Made by a program: the position numbers and the translations under genes. Positions 40,476 to 50,115 of a stretch of DNA of 64,000 bases are shown here, one piece after another. Every line of letters starts with the position of its first letter. Position 1 is the stretch's first letter. Source of the stretch: JAERML01 sp035687895 (GTDB lineage: Bacteria > Bacteroidota > Ignavibacteria > UBA10030 > UBA6906); contig DASRUE010000106.1 in NCBI GenBank assembly GCA_035687895.1, positions 1-64,000 on the forward strand. The letters run 5' to 3'. The notes under the pieces were generated by a model that saw nothing but the letters and a program-made list of their open reading frames with translations, was not told the DNA's origin and made no database searches.

Positions 40476-42677
40476 GTGATCGGTCACGTAAAAAAAACCT
40501 CCATGTTTAGGCGCTCCCCAAATATGCCCCAACAGCCCGGTCTAACAGTCCTGCCGGTGAAGGAATCGCTCGCGCGCATCCTAACGCTGAAGATTGGATT
40601 TCTACTTTTCTTTGTGGTGGTCGGCCTCCGACTCTTACAAATTCAGGTAAAAGATGCATCGGTGTATCAGGGAATTGCAAAGCGCCAATACGAGTCGAAA
40701 GTGATCCTACCTGCCACGCGCGGGAACATCTATGATCGAAATGGAAGAATCCTCGTCTCGAACTCAATGTTCGTCTCTTTTGCTGCCGATCCATGGATCG
40801 TGGGGTCAAGCGCGGGGGAAATTGCAAGTCGATTTGCGCGAACATTCGGAAAACCAAGAGAATCATATTTGTCAAAACTGAACGATCGATCCCGACGGTT
40901 TGTCTGGCTTGAGCGCCGCGCCCGTCCAGAGATCGCACGCCAGATCAATGCCAGCGAGTTCGAAGGTGTGATTCAGTTGGACGAGCCGAAACGGATCTAT
41001 CACCACGATCACGTCGGTGGACAGATGATCGGATTCACCGATGTGGACAACAACGGGTTGAGCGGCATTGAACTTCAATTCAACCGGCTGCTGAAAGGCA
41101 CCGATGGGTACGTGATCATGCAGCGTGACGGGCTAGGTCGAAAGCGTCCCTCTGTTGATTACCCGCGCGTTGAGCCCGCCAACGGGCACAACATTGTCCT
41201 CACAATTGACCTCGACTATCAGGCGATTGCAGAGGATGAGCTTCGGAAGGGTACCGAACGGAACAAAGCCGAAAGTGGGTTGGTGGTAATGATAGAGCCA
41301 TCCTCCGGTGAGGTGCTTGCGATGGCGAACTACCCAGGCATTGACCCAAACAACGTGAGCAAAACGGATCCGTTGCTGTTAAAGAACAGAACACTGACTG
41401 ATGTGTTTGAGCCGGGGTCTGTATTCAAAATAGTAACCGTCTCGGCAGCATTGGAGCATGGGCTTATTACTTCCGATCAGAGATTCTTCGCGGAGAACGG
41501 AGAGTATGTTGTCACGTTTGCAGGGGGAAAGAAACGGACCATTACCGATACTCACCAGTACGGTATGATTACATTGCGCGAAGCGATGGAGCACTCGAGC
41601 AACATCGTAATGGCAAAAGTGTCCGACATTCTCGGCGCAGAACTGCTTTACACCACGGCACGGGACTTTGGGTTTGGTACGGCAACCGGCATTGAACTCG
41701 GCGGCGAAGTGGATGGGGAGTTGAAGAGGCCGAGTCAGTGGTCCGGTGCGACGTTGAATAGTATGGCATATGGCTACGAAGTTGCTGTCACTCCTCTCCA
41801 GATCGCGGCGGCATATTCTGTGGTGGCTGCTGGCGGTATGCTGATGAAGCCGTTTATATTGAAGCAGGAACTGGATGAACATAGTGAAGTGGTTGCTGAA
41901 ACGCGTCGGCAGACCATTCGACGGGTTATCTCGAAAGAAACGGCACAGACTCTAACCTCTTTTCTCGAAGGTGTGGTTGATCACGGGACGGGAGTGTCGG
42001 CACGCCTCGATCACATCCGGGTCGCTGGCAAAACCGGCACATCGCGCAAGGTTATCGACGGCAAGTATGAACCAGGCAACTACACGGCGTCATTTGCAGG
42101 GTTCTTGCCCACCGACGGTCCTAAAGTCGTATGTCTGGCTATGCTGGACAATCCGCGGGAGGGGGGCTATACGGGTGGGCTCGCTAGCGCGCCAATCTTC
42201 AAAGGAATTGCGGAGAAAGTCGCGTCGACATCAGAGCGCTTTATGCAGACCAGCCCCGTGGTTATTGCGGGAAGACAGTTATTAGCCGTGCCCGATGTAG
42301 GAAGCTTAAGCGCCGACGTGGCAACGACGATGCTCGATGCAAGAGGATTCCGCGTGGAAACACGGGGGGATGGAAAGATCGTTCTGAGGCAATCCCCCAG
42401 CCCCGGGACAAAAATCCAACGAGGCGGATTGGTGAAACTCTCCACCGAGGAGGTTGGCAGGGCCGTTTCTCATGGGTACACCCGCGTGCCTGATATTCGT
42501 GGATTAACCGTTCGCCGCGCCATCAACCGTCTCACAACGCAGCAACTGGATGTGACTCTCCACGGCTCCGGCATCGTCAAGTCGCAAAGTCCTCCTGCGG
42601 GAGAGGTAGTCAAAATCGGATCGCGCATAGTTGCTTGGTGTGAGCCAAAGAATCTAGGTGTGTTCACGTTCTACTAA
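40476..42677 (+). CDS. ftsI: Division-specific transpeptidase FtsI (PBP) with two PASTA domains
   Basis: FtsI crosslinks septal peptidoglycan with FtsW. An N-terminal membrane anchor (IGFLLFFVVVGLRLLQIQV) leads to the pedestal domain (RGNIYDRNGRIL). The transpeptidase motifs are S-V-F-K with Ser315, SSN at 374-376 and KTG at 519-521. Two C-terminal PASTA repeats start near 604 (VPDVGSLSADVATTML) and 670 (VPDIRGLTVRRAINRL), which explains the 733-residue length. PASTA tails are typical of Chlorobi/Bacteroidetes and Gram-positive FtsI proteins. The GTG at 40476 is used; ATG 40503 is possible. Confidence 0.95.
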   Translation: MIGHVKKTSMFRRSPNMPQQPGLTVLPVKESLARILTLKIGFLLFFVVVGLRLLQIQVKDASVYQGIAKRQYESKVILPATRGNIYDRNGRILVSNSMFVSFAADPWIVGSSAGEIASRFARTFGKPRESYLSKLNDRSRRFVWLERRARPEIARQINASEFEGVIQLDEPKRIYHHDHVGGQMIGFTDVDNNGLSGIELQFNRLLKGTDGYVIMQRDGLGRKRPSVDYPRVEPANGHNIVLTIDLDYQAIAEDELRKGTERNKAESGLVVMIEPSSGEVLAMANYPGIDPNNVSKTDPLLLKNRTLTDVFEPGSVFKIVTVSAALEHGLITSDQRFFAENGEYVVTFAGGKKRTITDTHQYGMITLREAMEHSSNIVMAKVSDILGAELLYTTARDFGFGTATGIELGGEVDGELKRPSQWSGATLNSMAYGYEVAVTPLQIAAAYSVVAAGGMLMKPFILKQELDEHSEVVAETRRQTIRRVISKETAQTLTSFLEGVVDHGTGVSARLDHIRVAGKTGTSRKVIDGKYEPGNYTASFAGFLPTDGPKVVCLAMLDNPREGGYTGGLASAPIFKGIAEKVASTSERFMQTSPVVIAGRQLLAVPDVGSLSADVATTMLDARGFRVETRGDGKIVLRQSPSPGTKIQRGGLVKLSTEEVGRAVSHGYTRVPDIRGLTVRRAINRLTTQQLDVTLHGSGIVKSQSPPAGEVVKIGSRIVAWCEPKNLGVFTFY

Positions 42678-42722
42678 AGAGTGTCGCCTGTCCTTATCTG
42701 TTATTTGACAATCCCGAGCTTT

Positions 42723-42790
42723 CCGGGCACGGGTCTCGTGATCCGGGGCGATAGCCATGTGTTGGTAACCACTATCTGATCACAATGTGA
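42723..42790 (+). promoter_or_regulatory. Structured leader upstream of the CADD-type gene
   Basis: Within the 125-base gap after ftsI, CCGG (42723-42726), CACG (42728-42731), CGTG (42737-42740) and CCGG (42743-42746) can form a two-part hairpin. A separate inverted repeat TCACA-A-TGTGA spans 42780-42790, directly before the AAGGGG ribosome site. The rest of the dcw cluster is tightly packed, so this gap stands out. Its function is unknown. Confidence 0.35.
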
Positions 42791-42802
42791 AGGGGTTTCC
42801 CT

Positions 42803-43483
42803 ATGTCGCTTTTCTCCGTTATTGACCGTGTGCTCGAAGAACGAAACATGCTCCATCACCCATTCTACAAAGCATGGAATAATGGCTCGCTCACGCAGGA
42901 GATGCTCAAGGACTACGCGTGTCAGTACTACCATTTCGTGAAGGACTTTCCCCGCATGGTGAGCGCAGTTCATTCCAATACTCCTGAGCTTGCTGCCCGA
43001 CAGGAGTTGTTAAGGAATCTCATAGACGAGGAACAGGGGAATGAGAATCATCCTGCGCTCTGGATGAAGTTTGCCACAGCCATGGGTGCAAGTGAGGCGG
43101 AACTAGACAGAACCATACCATTGCCAACAACGACAGCTCTTGTGGGAACAATGATGAACACGTGCCGTCAGGGTTCGTTTCAAGAAGGTTTGGCGGCGCT
43201 CTATGCATACGAAGCACAAATCCCTGAAGTATCGCGTACCAAGATCGAAGGACTGAAGAAATTCTACGGCATTACCAATACTGACGCGATCAAGTTCTTT
43301 ACTGTCCACCAGGAAGCAGATGTGTATCACTCTCGATCTGAGCGAGAAATGATCGAGAAGAATACACCGCCGGAACTCGCAGAAGCCGTGCAGCGCGCGT
43401 CAACAGAGACAACCGAAGCGCTCTGGAGATTCCTTGACGGTGTATATGCAGCGTACGTTGCAGGCAAAGCCGCCGCCTGCTAG
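42803..43483 (+). CDS. CADD-family di-iron protein, candidate p-aminobenzoate synthase
   Basis: The 226-residue heme-oxygenase-like protein resembles Chlamydia CADD along its full length, for example MLHHPFYKAWNNGSLTQEML, LRNLIDEEQGNENH, AALYAYEAQIPEVSRTKIEG and FFTVHQEADVYHSRSERE. In Chlamydia and Nitrosomonas this family makes p-aminobenzoate for folate without PabABC, apparently consuming its own tyrosine side chain. The di-iron ligands of CADD map to Glu76, His83, Glu137, His169, Asp173 and His176. The sacrificed tyrosine maps to Tyr22 and the essential lysine to Lys147; all are present. TenA-type thiaminase would lack this pattern. It interrupts the dcw cluster between ftsI and murE, with AAGGGG seven bases before the ATG. 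Confidence 0.85.
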   Translation: MSLFSVIDRVLEERNMLHHPFYKAWNNGSLTQEMLKDYACQYYHFVKDFPRMVSAVHSNTPELAARQELLRNLIDEEQGNENHPALWMKFATAMGASEAELDRTIPLPTTTALVGTMMNTCRQGSFQEGLAALYAYEAQIPEVSRTKIEGLKKFYGITNTDAIKFFTVHQEADVYHSRSEREMIEKNTPPELAEAVQRASTETTEALWRFLDGVYAAYVAGKAAAC

Positions 43484-43512
43484 CGTATCGGAGAGAAAAG
43501 AGTCTGGGAGAT

Positions 43513-45021
43513 ATGACGCTATCAAAGGTGCTGGAGGGTGTTGCCGTGACCAAACTCTTCCAGACGATGTATGGAAAAATGGTGGTGACGCATGAGGTGG
43601 AGATTAGCGGGATTCAGTACGACTCGCGGAAGATGGCGCGTGATGAGGTGTTTGTAGCCATCCGCGGTACCGCCACAGATGGTCACAACTTCATCAACGC
43701 TGCCATCGGCAAGGGTGCAAAGGCCGTCGTGGTGGAGGACGATTCCGCCATACCAGACTCTCTGTTCATGCATGCCGGAGTAGTCAAGATCGTGGTTCAC
43801 GATTCACGCAAAGCGCTTGCGCAGATATCGGCTAACTTCTACGGGCACCCTTCGCGCCGACTGACACTGGTCGGCGTGACGGGGACGAATGGAAAGACGA
43901 CCACGACTTATCTGATCAAGTCGATTCTTGAAGCGCGTGGCGACAAGGTGGGTCTGATAGGCACGATCGAGTACAAAATTGGAGATGAGACGATCCCAGC
44001 AACACACACAACACCGGAATCGCTGGAGTTGAACCAATTGCTCGCCTCAATGGTCGACAATGGCTGCTCTGCTGTGGTGATGGAGGTTTCCTCGCACTCG
44101 CTGCAGATGCGCCGTGTGCATGGATTGGATTTTTCAACGGCAGCGTTTACGAACCTCACGCAGGATCACCTGGACTTCCATGGCACCATGGAGGAGTATT
44201 TCAAGGCGAAGCAGATTCTCTTCAACGAACTGAACAGCAGCGCTACAGCGGTGACAAACGCCGACGACAGATTTGGGATGAAGATGATTGAAAAGACGCA
44301 GGCCGGACGTCTCAGCTATGGCTTAAGTTCTGTGGCTGATATTCGGGCCGAGGATGTTCGGATGAACGCCCACGGTACAACGCTTATGGTGGCATACAAA
44401 GGCGGTCGGCAACAGATTCAATCATCGTTGACAGGCAGGTTCAACGTGGCCAACATCTCCGCCGCTTATGCCGCCGGTGTTGCGCTGGGGATTCCCACGG
44501 AATCCATTCGGGTGGGGATCGCGAAGATTCGCTCCGTCCGCGGACGCTTCGAGCAGATTGTCTCCACCCGTGGTTGGACAGCCGTTGTGGACTACGCACA
44601 CACACCCGATGCGCTGGAGAACTGCCTTCGGACGATTCATGACATCCTTCCAGAACGCAGAGGCAATTGCATTCTTACGGTCTTTGGCTGCGGCGGCAAC
44701 AGGGACAAGGGGAAGCGGCCAACGATGGGAGCGATCGCGTCATCCCTTAGCGACGTTACCATCATTACTTCTGACAACCCTCGAAAGGAAGACCCGCAAA
44801 CCATCATTGATGAAATCAACATTGGTGTGGTGAAGGGGAAAACGGTAATGATGGAGGTCGACCGTCGTAAGGCAATTGTGATGGCACTGGAGTTGGCGCA
44901 GGAGGGGGATGTTGTCCTGATCGCCGGGAAAGGACACGAAGACTACCAGGTAATCGGGGAAGCGAAACATCATTTTGATGATCGGGAGGAAGTGGAACAG
45001 TATATCCGAAACCATCCGTGA
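43513..45021 (+). CDS. murE: UDP-MurNAc-tripeptide synthetase (meso-diaminopimelate-adding)
   Basis: MurE adds the third residue of the stem peptide. The Mur-ligase P-loop is GVTGTNGKTTTT and the central domain motif MEVSSHSLQMRRV is present. The DNPR specificity motif (SDNPRKEDP, about residue 421) indicates meso-diaminopimelate rather than lysine. It is 502 residues long. Its stop overlaps the murF start codon (GTGA at 45018). Confidence 0.95.
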   Translation: MTLSKVLEGVAVTKLFQTMYGKMVVTHEVEISGIQYDSRKMARDEVFVAIRGTATDGHNFINAAIGKGAKAVVVEDDSAIPDSLFMHAGVVKIVVHDSRKALAQISANFYGHPSRRLTLVGVTGTNGKTTTTYLIKSILEARGDKVGLIGTIEYKIGDETIPATHTTPESLELNQLLASMVDNGCSAVVMEVSSHSLQMRRVHGLDFSTAAFTNLTQDHLDFHGTMEEYFKAKQILFNELNSSATAVTNADDRFGMKMIEKTQAGRLSYGLSSVADIRAEDVRMNAHGTTLMVAYKGGRQQIQSSLTGRFNVANISAAYAAGVALGIPTESIRVGIAKIRSVRGRFEQIVSTRGWTAVVDYAHTPDALENCLRTIHDILPERRGNCILTVFGCGGNRDKGKRPTMGAIASSLSDVTIITSDNPRKEDPQTIIDEINIGVVKGKTVMMEVDRRKAIVMALELAQEGDVVLIAGKGHEDYQVIGEAKHHFDDREEVEQYIRNHP

Positions 45022-46427
45022 AGCTCAACGCAAAAGACCTTTCGACGCTGAAGCATATCGAGTTTCACGGGAAGGACCGGCTGAAGAAAACTAAGATTGT
45101 CGGAGTGTCCACGGATTCACGGACGGTTACGGCCGGGGATCTCTTCATTGCTCTGAAGGGAGAACACTTCGACGCGCACACATTCATCAATGATGTGTTC
45201 TCTCGAGGTGCCGTGGCTGCAATTGTCAACGCCTCGGCCAACGTCGCGGTTACACCGGACCGGACATTACTCGTTGTGGAGGATACGACACGGACGCTTG
45301 GCGAGCTTGCGCATGTGTATCGCCTCAGGTTTGATCTTCCCGTGGTTGCTATCGGCGGAAGTAACGGAAAGACCACTACGAAAGAAATGGTAACACAGGT
45401 TTTGAACTCGACCTACATGACGTTGGGTACCGAAGGGAATCTCAACAACCATATCGGGGTTCCACAGACCCTGTTCCGCCTCCGCAAGAAACACGACGTT
45501 GCTGTGGTGGAGATCGGGACAAATCATCCCGGTGAGATAAACTATCTTTGTCAGATGATCGAGCCGACCCATGGATTGATTACCAACATCGGGAGAGAGC
45601 ATCTGGAATTCTTCAAGACGCTTGATGGTGTTGCAACCGAGGAAGGCGGTCTCTTTGAACGCCTTAGAACCAGAAAGAAAGCAATTGCTTTCGTCAATGC
45701 CGACGATGAGCGGGTTGTTGGGCTCTCCAAGGGGATGAAGAAGCGCATCACGTACGGGTTCACAGCTCGTCGCGTTGATGTCCGTGGGAAGAGAATCGGG
45801 ATGAATGATGAGGGCTGCGTCCGGTTTCAGTTTTCCGGTGGACGTCAGAAGAAACCCGTCGCCGTCCAGTTGAACATTCCGGGAGAGCACAACGCGCTGA
45901 ACGCACTGGCGGCTGCTGCAGTTGGGCTGACATTCCAGGTTCCCGCAAAAAGGATCGCCAAAACGCTGGAAGCCGTTCACCCCACAAGCAAACGGATGGA
46001 GGTGCTTAATTTTGGCGGGGTTGTCATCTTCAACGATACGTACAATGCAAATCCGGACTCGATGGTCGCTGCCCTGCAGACACTCGCGAATGCCCGGGTT
46101 TCAGGAAATCGCATTGCCGTCCTGGCGGACATGCGTGAACTGGGTGAGGTGGCGCCGGCAGAACACCGCAGGGTGGGCGAACATGTAAAGAAGCTCGGCA
46201 TCAACTATCTGTTGACTTTTGGCGATTTAAGCCGTCAGATTTATGAGGCGGCCGGCATTCCCAATGCATTCCACTACGACCAGAAAAACATGCTGGCGGA
46301 GTACCTTGCAGAGCTGATCGCACCCGGAGACGCAGTGTTAATCAAGGGATCCCGGGGAATGAAGATGGAAGATGTCGTTTTCTTTCTCGAGGAGCGTCTG
46401 CAATCGGCAGTCGTTCCGTTCGGGTAA
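45018..46427 (+). CDS. murF: UDP-MurNAc-pentapeptide synthetase MurF
   Basis: MurF adds D-Ala-D-Ala to UDP-MurNAc-tripeptide. The substrate loop GVSTDSRTVTAGDLFIALKG, P-loop AIGGSNGKTTTKEMV, NNHIGVPQTLF and the C-terminal IFNDTYNANPDSM motif are all family-typical. It is 469 residues from a GTG start overlapping murE. No ddl gene for the D-Ala-D-Ala substrate is present in the window. Confidence 0.96.
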   Translation: MKLNAKDLSTLKHIEFHGKDRLKKTKIVGVSTDSRTVTAGDLFIALKGEHFDAHTFINDVFSRGAVAAIVNASANVAVTPDRTLLVVEDTTRTLGELAHVYRLRFDLPVVAIGGSNGKTTTKEMVTQVLNSTYMTLGTEGNLNNHIGVPQTLFRLRKKHDVAVVEIGTNHPGEINYLCQMIEPTHGLITNIGREHLEFFKTLDGVATEEGGLFERLRTRKKAIAFVNADDERVVGLSKGMKKRITYGFTARRVDVRGKRIGMNDEGCVRFQFSGGRQKKPVAVQLNIPGEHNALNALAAAAVGLTFQVPAKRIAKTLEAVHPTSKRMEVLNFGGVVIFNDTYNANPDSMVAALQTLANARVSGNRIAVLADMRELGEVAPAEHRRVGEHVKKLGINYLLTFGDLSRQIYEAAGIPNAFHYDQKNMLAEYLAELIAPGDAVLIKGSRGMKMEDVVFFLEERLQSAVVPFG

Positions 46428-46443
46428 TCCCTTATGGAGAGTA

Positions 46444-47568
46444 ATGCTGTACTACTTCCTAGAATTTCTTGAACGGACGTATGATCCTCCCGGCTTCGGC
46501 CTGATTCGGTTCATCACATTCCGTGCGGCGGCGGCGGCGGTGACGGCGCTTGTTATTGCATTCTGGTTGGGCCCGAAAATCATCCGGAAGCTGAAGGAAA
46601 AGCAAATCGGAGAGTCTGCCAAGTTGGATGCCCCGAAGACCCACCTGACCAAAGCCGGGACCCCAACGATGGGTGGCCTCATAGTGCTTGCATCGGTGCT
46701 GATCCCGACGGTTCTCTGGGGGAACATCGGCAATGTATATATCATGATGATCGTGTTTGTCACCGCGGTGCTCGGGGCAGTTGGGTTTCTGGATGATTAC
46801 CTGAAAGTGGTCAAGAAAAAACCGAAAGGGTTAATTGGACGATACAAGATTGTCGGGCAGGTGTTCGTTGGGTTGGTGGTGGGCGGGGTGATTTATTTCT
46901 TCCCACATTGGATCGATCCTGATCTCTGGAAGATCAATTCATCCACAACGGTGCCCTTCTTTAAGAACAGGGAGTTTGACTTCGGGGTTCTCTACATCCC
47001 CCTTGTGGTATTCATCATTACGGCAACATCCAATGCCGTCAATCTCACGGATGGACTTGACGGTCTCGCTATTGGGATTGTCGGTATCGTTGCGTTGACC
47101 CTTGCAGTGATCAGCTACATCTCCGGGAACGCTCTTTTGAGTAACTATCTGACGATCCCGTTCTTGCGGGGGAATGGTGAGCTTGCCGTGTACTGTGCTG
47201 CCCTCGTTGGTGCCGCGCTCGGGTTTCTCTGGTTCAACGCATATCCGGCGCAGGTCTTCATGGGCGACACCGGATCGTTGGCGCTTGGTGGTGCAATCGG
47301 GGCAATCTGTGTGCTCATTAAGAAGGAGCTGCTTCTTCCGACACTGGGCGGAGTGTTCCTTGCGGAAACACTGTCGGTGATCATCCAGCGCGCGTATTTC
47401 AAGTACACAAAGAAACGATACGGTGAGGGGCGAAGGATCTTCAAGATGGCTCCCCTGCATCATCATTTTGAAATGCTGGGCTGGCCGGAACCCAAGATCG
47501 TGGCACGTTTTTACATCATTGCAATTCTGACGATGATCGTGAGCCTCGCAACATTCAAGGTGAGATAG
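46444..47568 (+). CDS. mraY: Phospho-MurNAc-pentapeptide transferase MraY
   Basis: MraY makes lipid I on undecaprenyl phosphate. The start is ATG 46444 (MLYYFLEFLERTYDPPGFGL); the longer frame only reads through murF. It is a 374-residue polytopic protein with about ten membrane helices. The signatures THLTKAGTPTMGG, GFLDDYLKV, NAVNLTDGLDGLAIG and MFxxGxRGxxK-like MAPLHHHFEMLGWPE are intact, including the catalytic aspartates. Confidence 0.96.
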   Translation: MLYYFLEFLERTYDPPGFGLIRFITFRAAAAAVTALVIAFWLGPKIIRKLKEKQIGESAKLDAPKTHLTKAGTPTMGGLIVLASVLIPTVLWGNIGNVYIMMIVFVTAVLGAVGFLDDYLKVVKKKPKGLIGRYKIVGQVFVGLVVGGVIYFFPHWIDPDLWKINSSTTVPFFKNREFDFGVLYIPLVVFIITATSNAVNLTDGLDGLAIGIVGIVALTLAVISYISGNALLSNYLTIPFLRGNGELAVYCAALVGAALGFLWFNAYPAQVFMGDTGSLALGGAIGAICVLIKKELLLPTLGGVFLAETLSVIIQRAYFKYTKKRYGEGRRIFKMAPLHHHFEMLGWPEPKIVARFYIIAILTMIVSLATFKVR

Positions 47569-47573
47569 ACGCC

Positions 47574-48938
47574 TTGCAACAGCGAGTGATTCAGGGGAAG
47601 CGGTTCAGCGTGATCGGTGCGGCACGGAGCGGGATTGCGGTGGCCAGACTGTTGAAGGCGCGAGGAGCGGAAGTCTTCGTGAGCGATCAGGCGGCAGCCA
47701 CGAAGATGCAACCAGTGATTGCAGAGCTGGAGAAACTACATGTCGCATATGAGTTTGGTGGCAACACTTCAAAGGTACTGGATGCGGATGTCGTTGTGCT
47801 GAGTCCCGGAGTCCCATCGGACTCGCGGATTGTCGTACAGGCAAAAGGTGCGGGGCGCAGCGTCGTGAGCGAGATCGAAGCGGCGAGCTGGTTTTGTCCA
47901 GGACCAATTGTGGCAATCACCGGGACAAACGGAAAGACGACAACGACAACACTGGTGGGCAGGATTTTTGAAGATGCGAAGAAACCGGCAATGGTGGCAG
48001 GTAACATTGGACTGGCTTTCTCGCAAGTGGTAGATCAAGTCACGGAACAGAGCACGGCGATTCTTGAAGTGAGCAGCTTTCAGCTCGACCATATTGAGAC
48101 GTTCAGGCCAAAAGTAGCTGTCTGGCTGAACGTGACCCCGGACCATCTTGACAGGTACGAGAATAACTACGAGAAATATATCGCGGCCAAGCGCCGCGTG
48201 TTTGAGAATCAGAGACGCGGAGATACTCTGGTGTACAACGCAGACGATGAAGTGGAAGCCGTGCATGTCCACCAACGAATCAACGCGGACGTAACTTTGC
48301 TGCCGTTCAGTACAAGAAAACAACTGGAGGTCGGTGCATTTGTAGATCAGGGCATGGTGAAAGCACGTGTACGGGGACGTGAGTCTGATGTTATCCCGGT
48401 GAAGGACATTAGCATTCCGGGAGAGCACAATCTATCCAATGCGCTCGCTGCGGTCCTTGTTTCGCAGGTCATGGGGGTATCGACTGCGTCGATTCGTGCC
48501 ACCCTCAAGAACTTCAAAGGTGTCGAACACCGATTGGAGTTCGTGCAGAGCGTTCAGGGTGTAAGCTATGTTAATGACTCAAAAGCCACCAACGTGGACT
48601 CGGTCTGGTATGCACTACAGAGCTTCGAATCGCCCATTGTGCTGTTGCTTGGAGGGCGGGACAAAGGAAACGACTATTCTCGGTTGGTCGACCTTGTTCG
48701 CAAACACGTGAAAGCAATCGTTGCCATCGGTGAATCTGTCGGCAAAGTGGTGGACGCTTTCAGCACGATCACACAGGTTACGACCGCGAGTGACATGAAG
48801 GCGGCGGTGCAGGCTGCGGCATCACTGGCCGCAGTCGGAGATGTCGTCCTCCTCTCCCCGGCGTGTGCGTCATTTGATTGGTTCGAGAACTACGAGCATC
48901 GAGGGCGCGTGTTCAAGGAATTGGTAAGAGCATTGTGA
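47574..48938 (+). CDS. murD: UDP-MurNAc-L-alanine:D-glutamate ligase MurD
   Basis: MurD adds D-glutamate. A Rossmann-like start (RFSVIGAARSGIAVARLLKARGAEV) is followed by the P-loop AITGTNGKTTTTTL, the HRLEFVQSVQGVSYVNDSKATN segment and GGRDKGNDYSRL. It is 454 residues from a TTG start six bases after mraY; no ATG or GTG fits. The stop overlaps the ftsW start (GTGA at 48935). Confidence 0.95.
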   Translation: MQQRVIQGKRFSVIGAARSGIAVARLLKARGAEVFVSDQAAATKMQPVIAELEKLHVAYEFGGNTSKVLDADVVVLSPGVPSDSRIVVQAKGAGRSVVSEIEAASWFCPGPIVAITGTNGKTTTTTLVGRIFEDAKKPAMVAGNIGLAFSQVVDQVTEQSTAILEVSSFQLDHIETFRPKVAVWLNVTPDHLDRYENNYEKYIAAKRRVFENQRRGDTLVYNADDEVEAVHVHQRINADVTLLPFSTRKQLEVGAFVDQGMVKARVRGRESDVIPVKDISIPGEHNLSNALAAVLVSQVMGVSTASIRATLKNFKGVEHRLEFVQSVQGVSYVNDSKATNVDSVWYALQSFESPIVLLLGGRDKGNDYSRLVDLVRKHVKAIVAIGESVGKVVDAFSTITQVTTASDMKAAVQAAASLAAVGDVVLLSPACASFDWFENYEHRGRVFKELVRAL

Positions 48939-50110
48939 AGACGCAACGAAACCATATTGATCTAGCAACATTAGTTGCTGTTCTGGTACTCATGGTGTTG
49001 AGTCTCGGGGTCGTGTACAGTGCAAGTTCCACCTGGGCGCTGGAAAAATTTGGTGAGAGCGGCAAACTGCTTGGGAGCCACGCCATCAAGGTTGTCGCGG
49101 GGTTCGCAGCGATTTTTATTTTCATGAGCGTTGATTATAGAGTCTACAAGAAGATCACCAAGCCGATTCTGCTCGGGACGATCCTTCTTCTGCTTATTAC
49201 TCTTGTTCTGGGCGGGGAAGTCAAGGGCGCGACGCGTTGGCTCCGATTTGGAGGTTTCGGTCTGCAACCTTCTGAGTTTGCAAAGTACGCACTCATTTTT
49301 CATCTCTGTGTCCTGATCTCCGAAAAGAAGGAGCGAATCAAGGACTTCAAGACCGGGTTCATCCCAATGATGATCTGGATCGGGAGCGTGACTCTTCTCG
49401 TGCTGCTGCAGCCGAACTTCAGCAACGGTGTAATGATCTTTGCGATCAGCCTGGTGATGCTGTTCATCGGGCGGGCGAAGCTTTCCCATATAGGGCTGAC
49501 CTTTGCTGCTTTGCTGCCGCTGTTGATTGTCTATATGCTCAGCGCAGAGTATCGCATGCGGCGGATTTTGAATTTCATTGCCGGGACCGGCGACACCGGG
49601 AACAAGGGCAATTATCAACTCTGGCAGGGGATCATAGGTTTTGGGAACGGAGGAGTTTTCGGACTGGGACCCGGTCAAAGCCGACAACGCGATTTCTTCC
49701 TTCCGGAATCATACGGGGATTTCGTGTTCTCGATCGTTGGTGAGGAGTATGGATTGATTGGGACGCTCTTTATCATGCTCTTGTTCCTGACGATCATGCT
49801 CCGGGGGATGAAGATCGCCAAATACGCACGAGATGATTTTGGACGTTACCTTGCGGTTGGTATTACGACTTCCATTTGCTTGTATGCACTAATCAACGCG
49901 GGTGTCACGCTCGGGATCCTACCCACAACCGGGCTCCCGATGCCGTTTGTCAGTTATGGCGGCTCCTCGATGCTCTTCTCATCGATCGCAATCGGTGTGC
50001 TGCTCAACATCTCGTCGCAAACGGATATACATCCACGGCTGATTCAGACACCGGAAGGCGTTCGACCGCTGGAGCCAAGGCAGACGGCGGCCGTTGGGAA
50101 AGTGTACTGA
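48935..50110 (+). CDS. ftsW: Septal peptidoglycan glycosyltransferase FtsW
   Basis: FtsW is the SEDS-family polymerase that works with FtsI. The GTG at 48935 overlapping the murD stop gives a 391-residue protein with about ten membrane helices. The SEDS motifs are present: ATRWLRFGGFGLQPSEFAKYA, FGNGGVFGLGPGQSRQRDFFLPESYGD with its conserved acidic region, and the C-terminal GLPMPFVSYGGSSML. Position next to murG and murD favours FtsW over RodA. Confidence 0.93.
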   Translation: MKTQRNHIDLATLVAVLVLMVLSLGVVYSASSTWALEKFGESGKLLGSHAIKVVAGFAAIFIFMSVDYRVYKKITKPILLGTILLLLITLVLGGEVKGATRWLRFGGFGLQPSEFAKYALIFHLCVLISEKKERIKDFKTGFIPMMIWIGSVTLLVLLQPNFSNGVMIFAISLVMLFIGRAKLSHIGLTFAALLPLLIVYMLSAEYRMRRILNFIAGTGDTGNKGNYQLWQGIIGFGNGGVFGLGPGQSRQRDFFLPESYGDFVFSIVGEEYGLIGTLFIMLLFLTIMLRGMKIAKYARDDFGRYLAVGITTSICLYALINAGVTLGILPTTGLPMPFVSYGGSSMLFSSIAIGVLLNISSQTDIHPRLIQTPEGVRPLEPRQTAAVGKVY

Positions 50111-50115
50111 AACAC

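Noticed and set aside
42678..42802. TPP or tetrahydrofolate riboswitch upstream of the TenA/CADD-like gene
   Set aside because: The conserved core bases of the TPP element (CUGAGA and the later CUGAU...GGGAA arrangement) and of known THF elements are not present in order.
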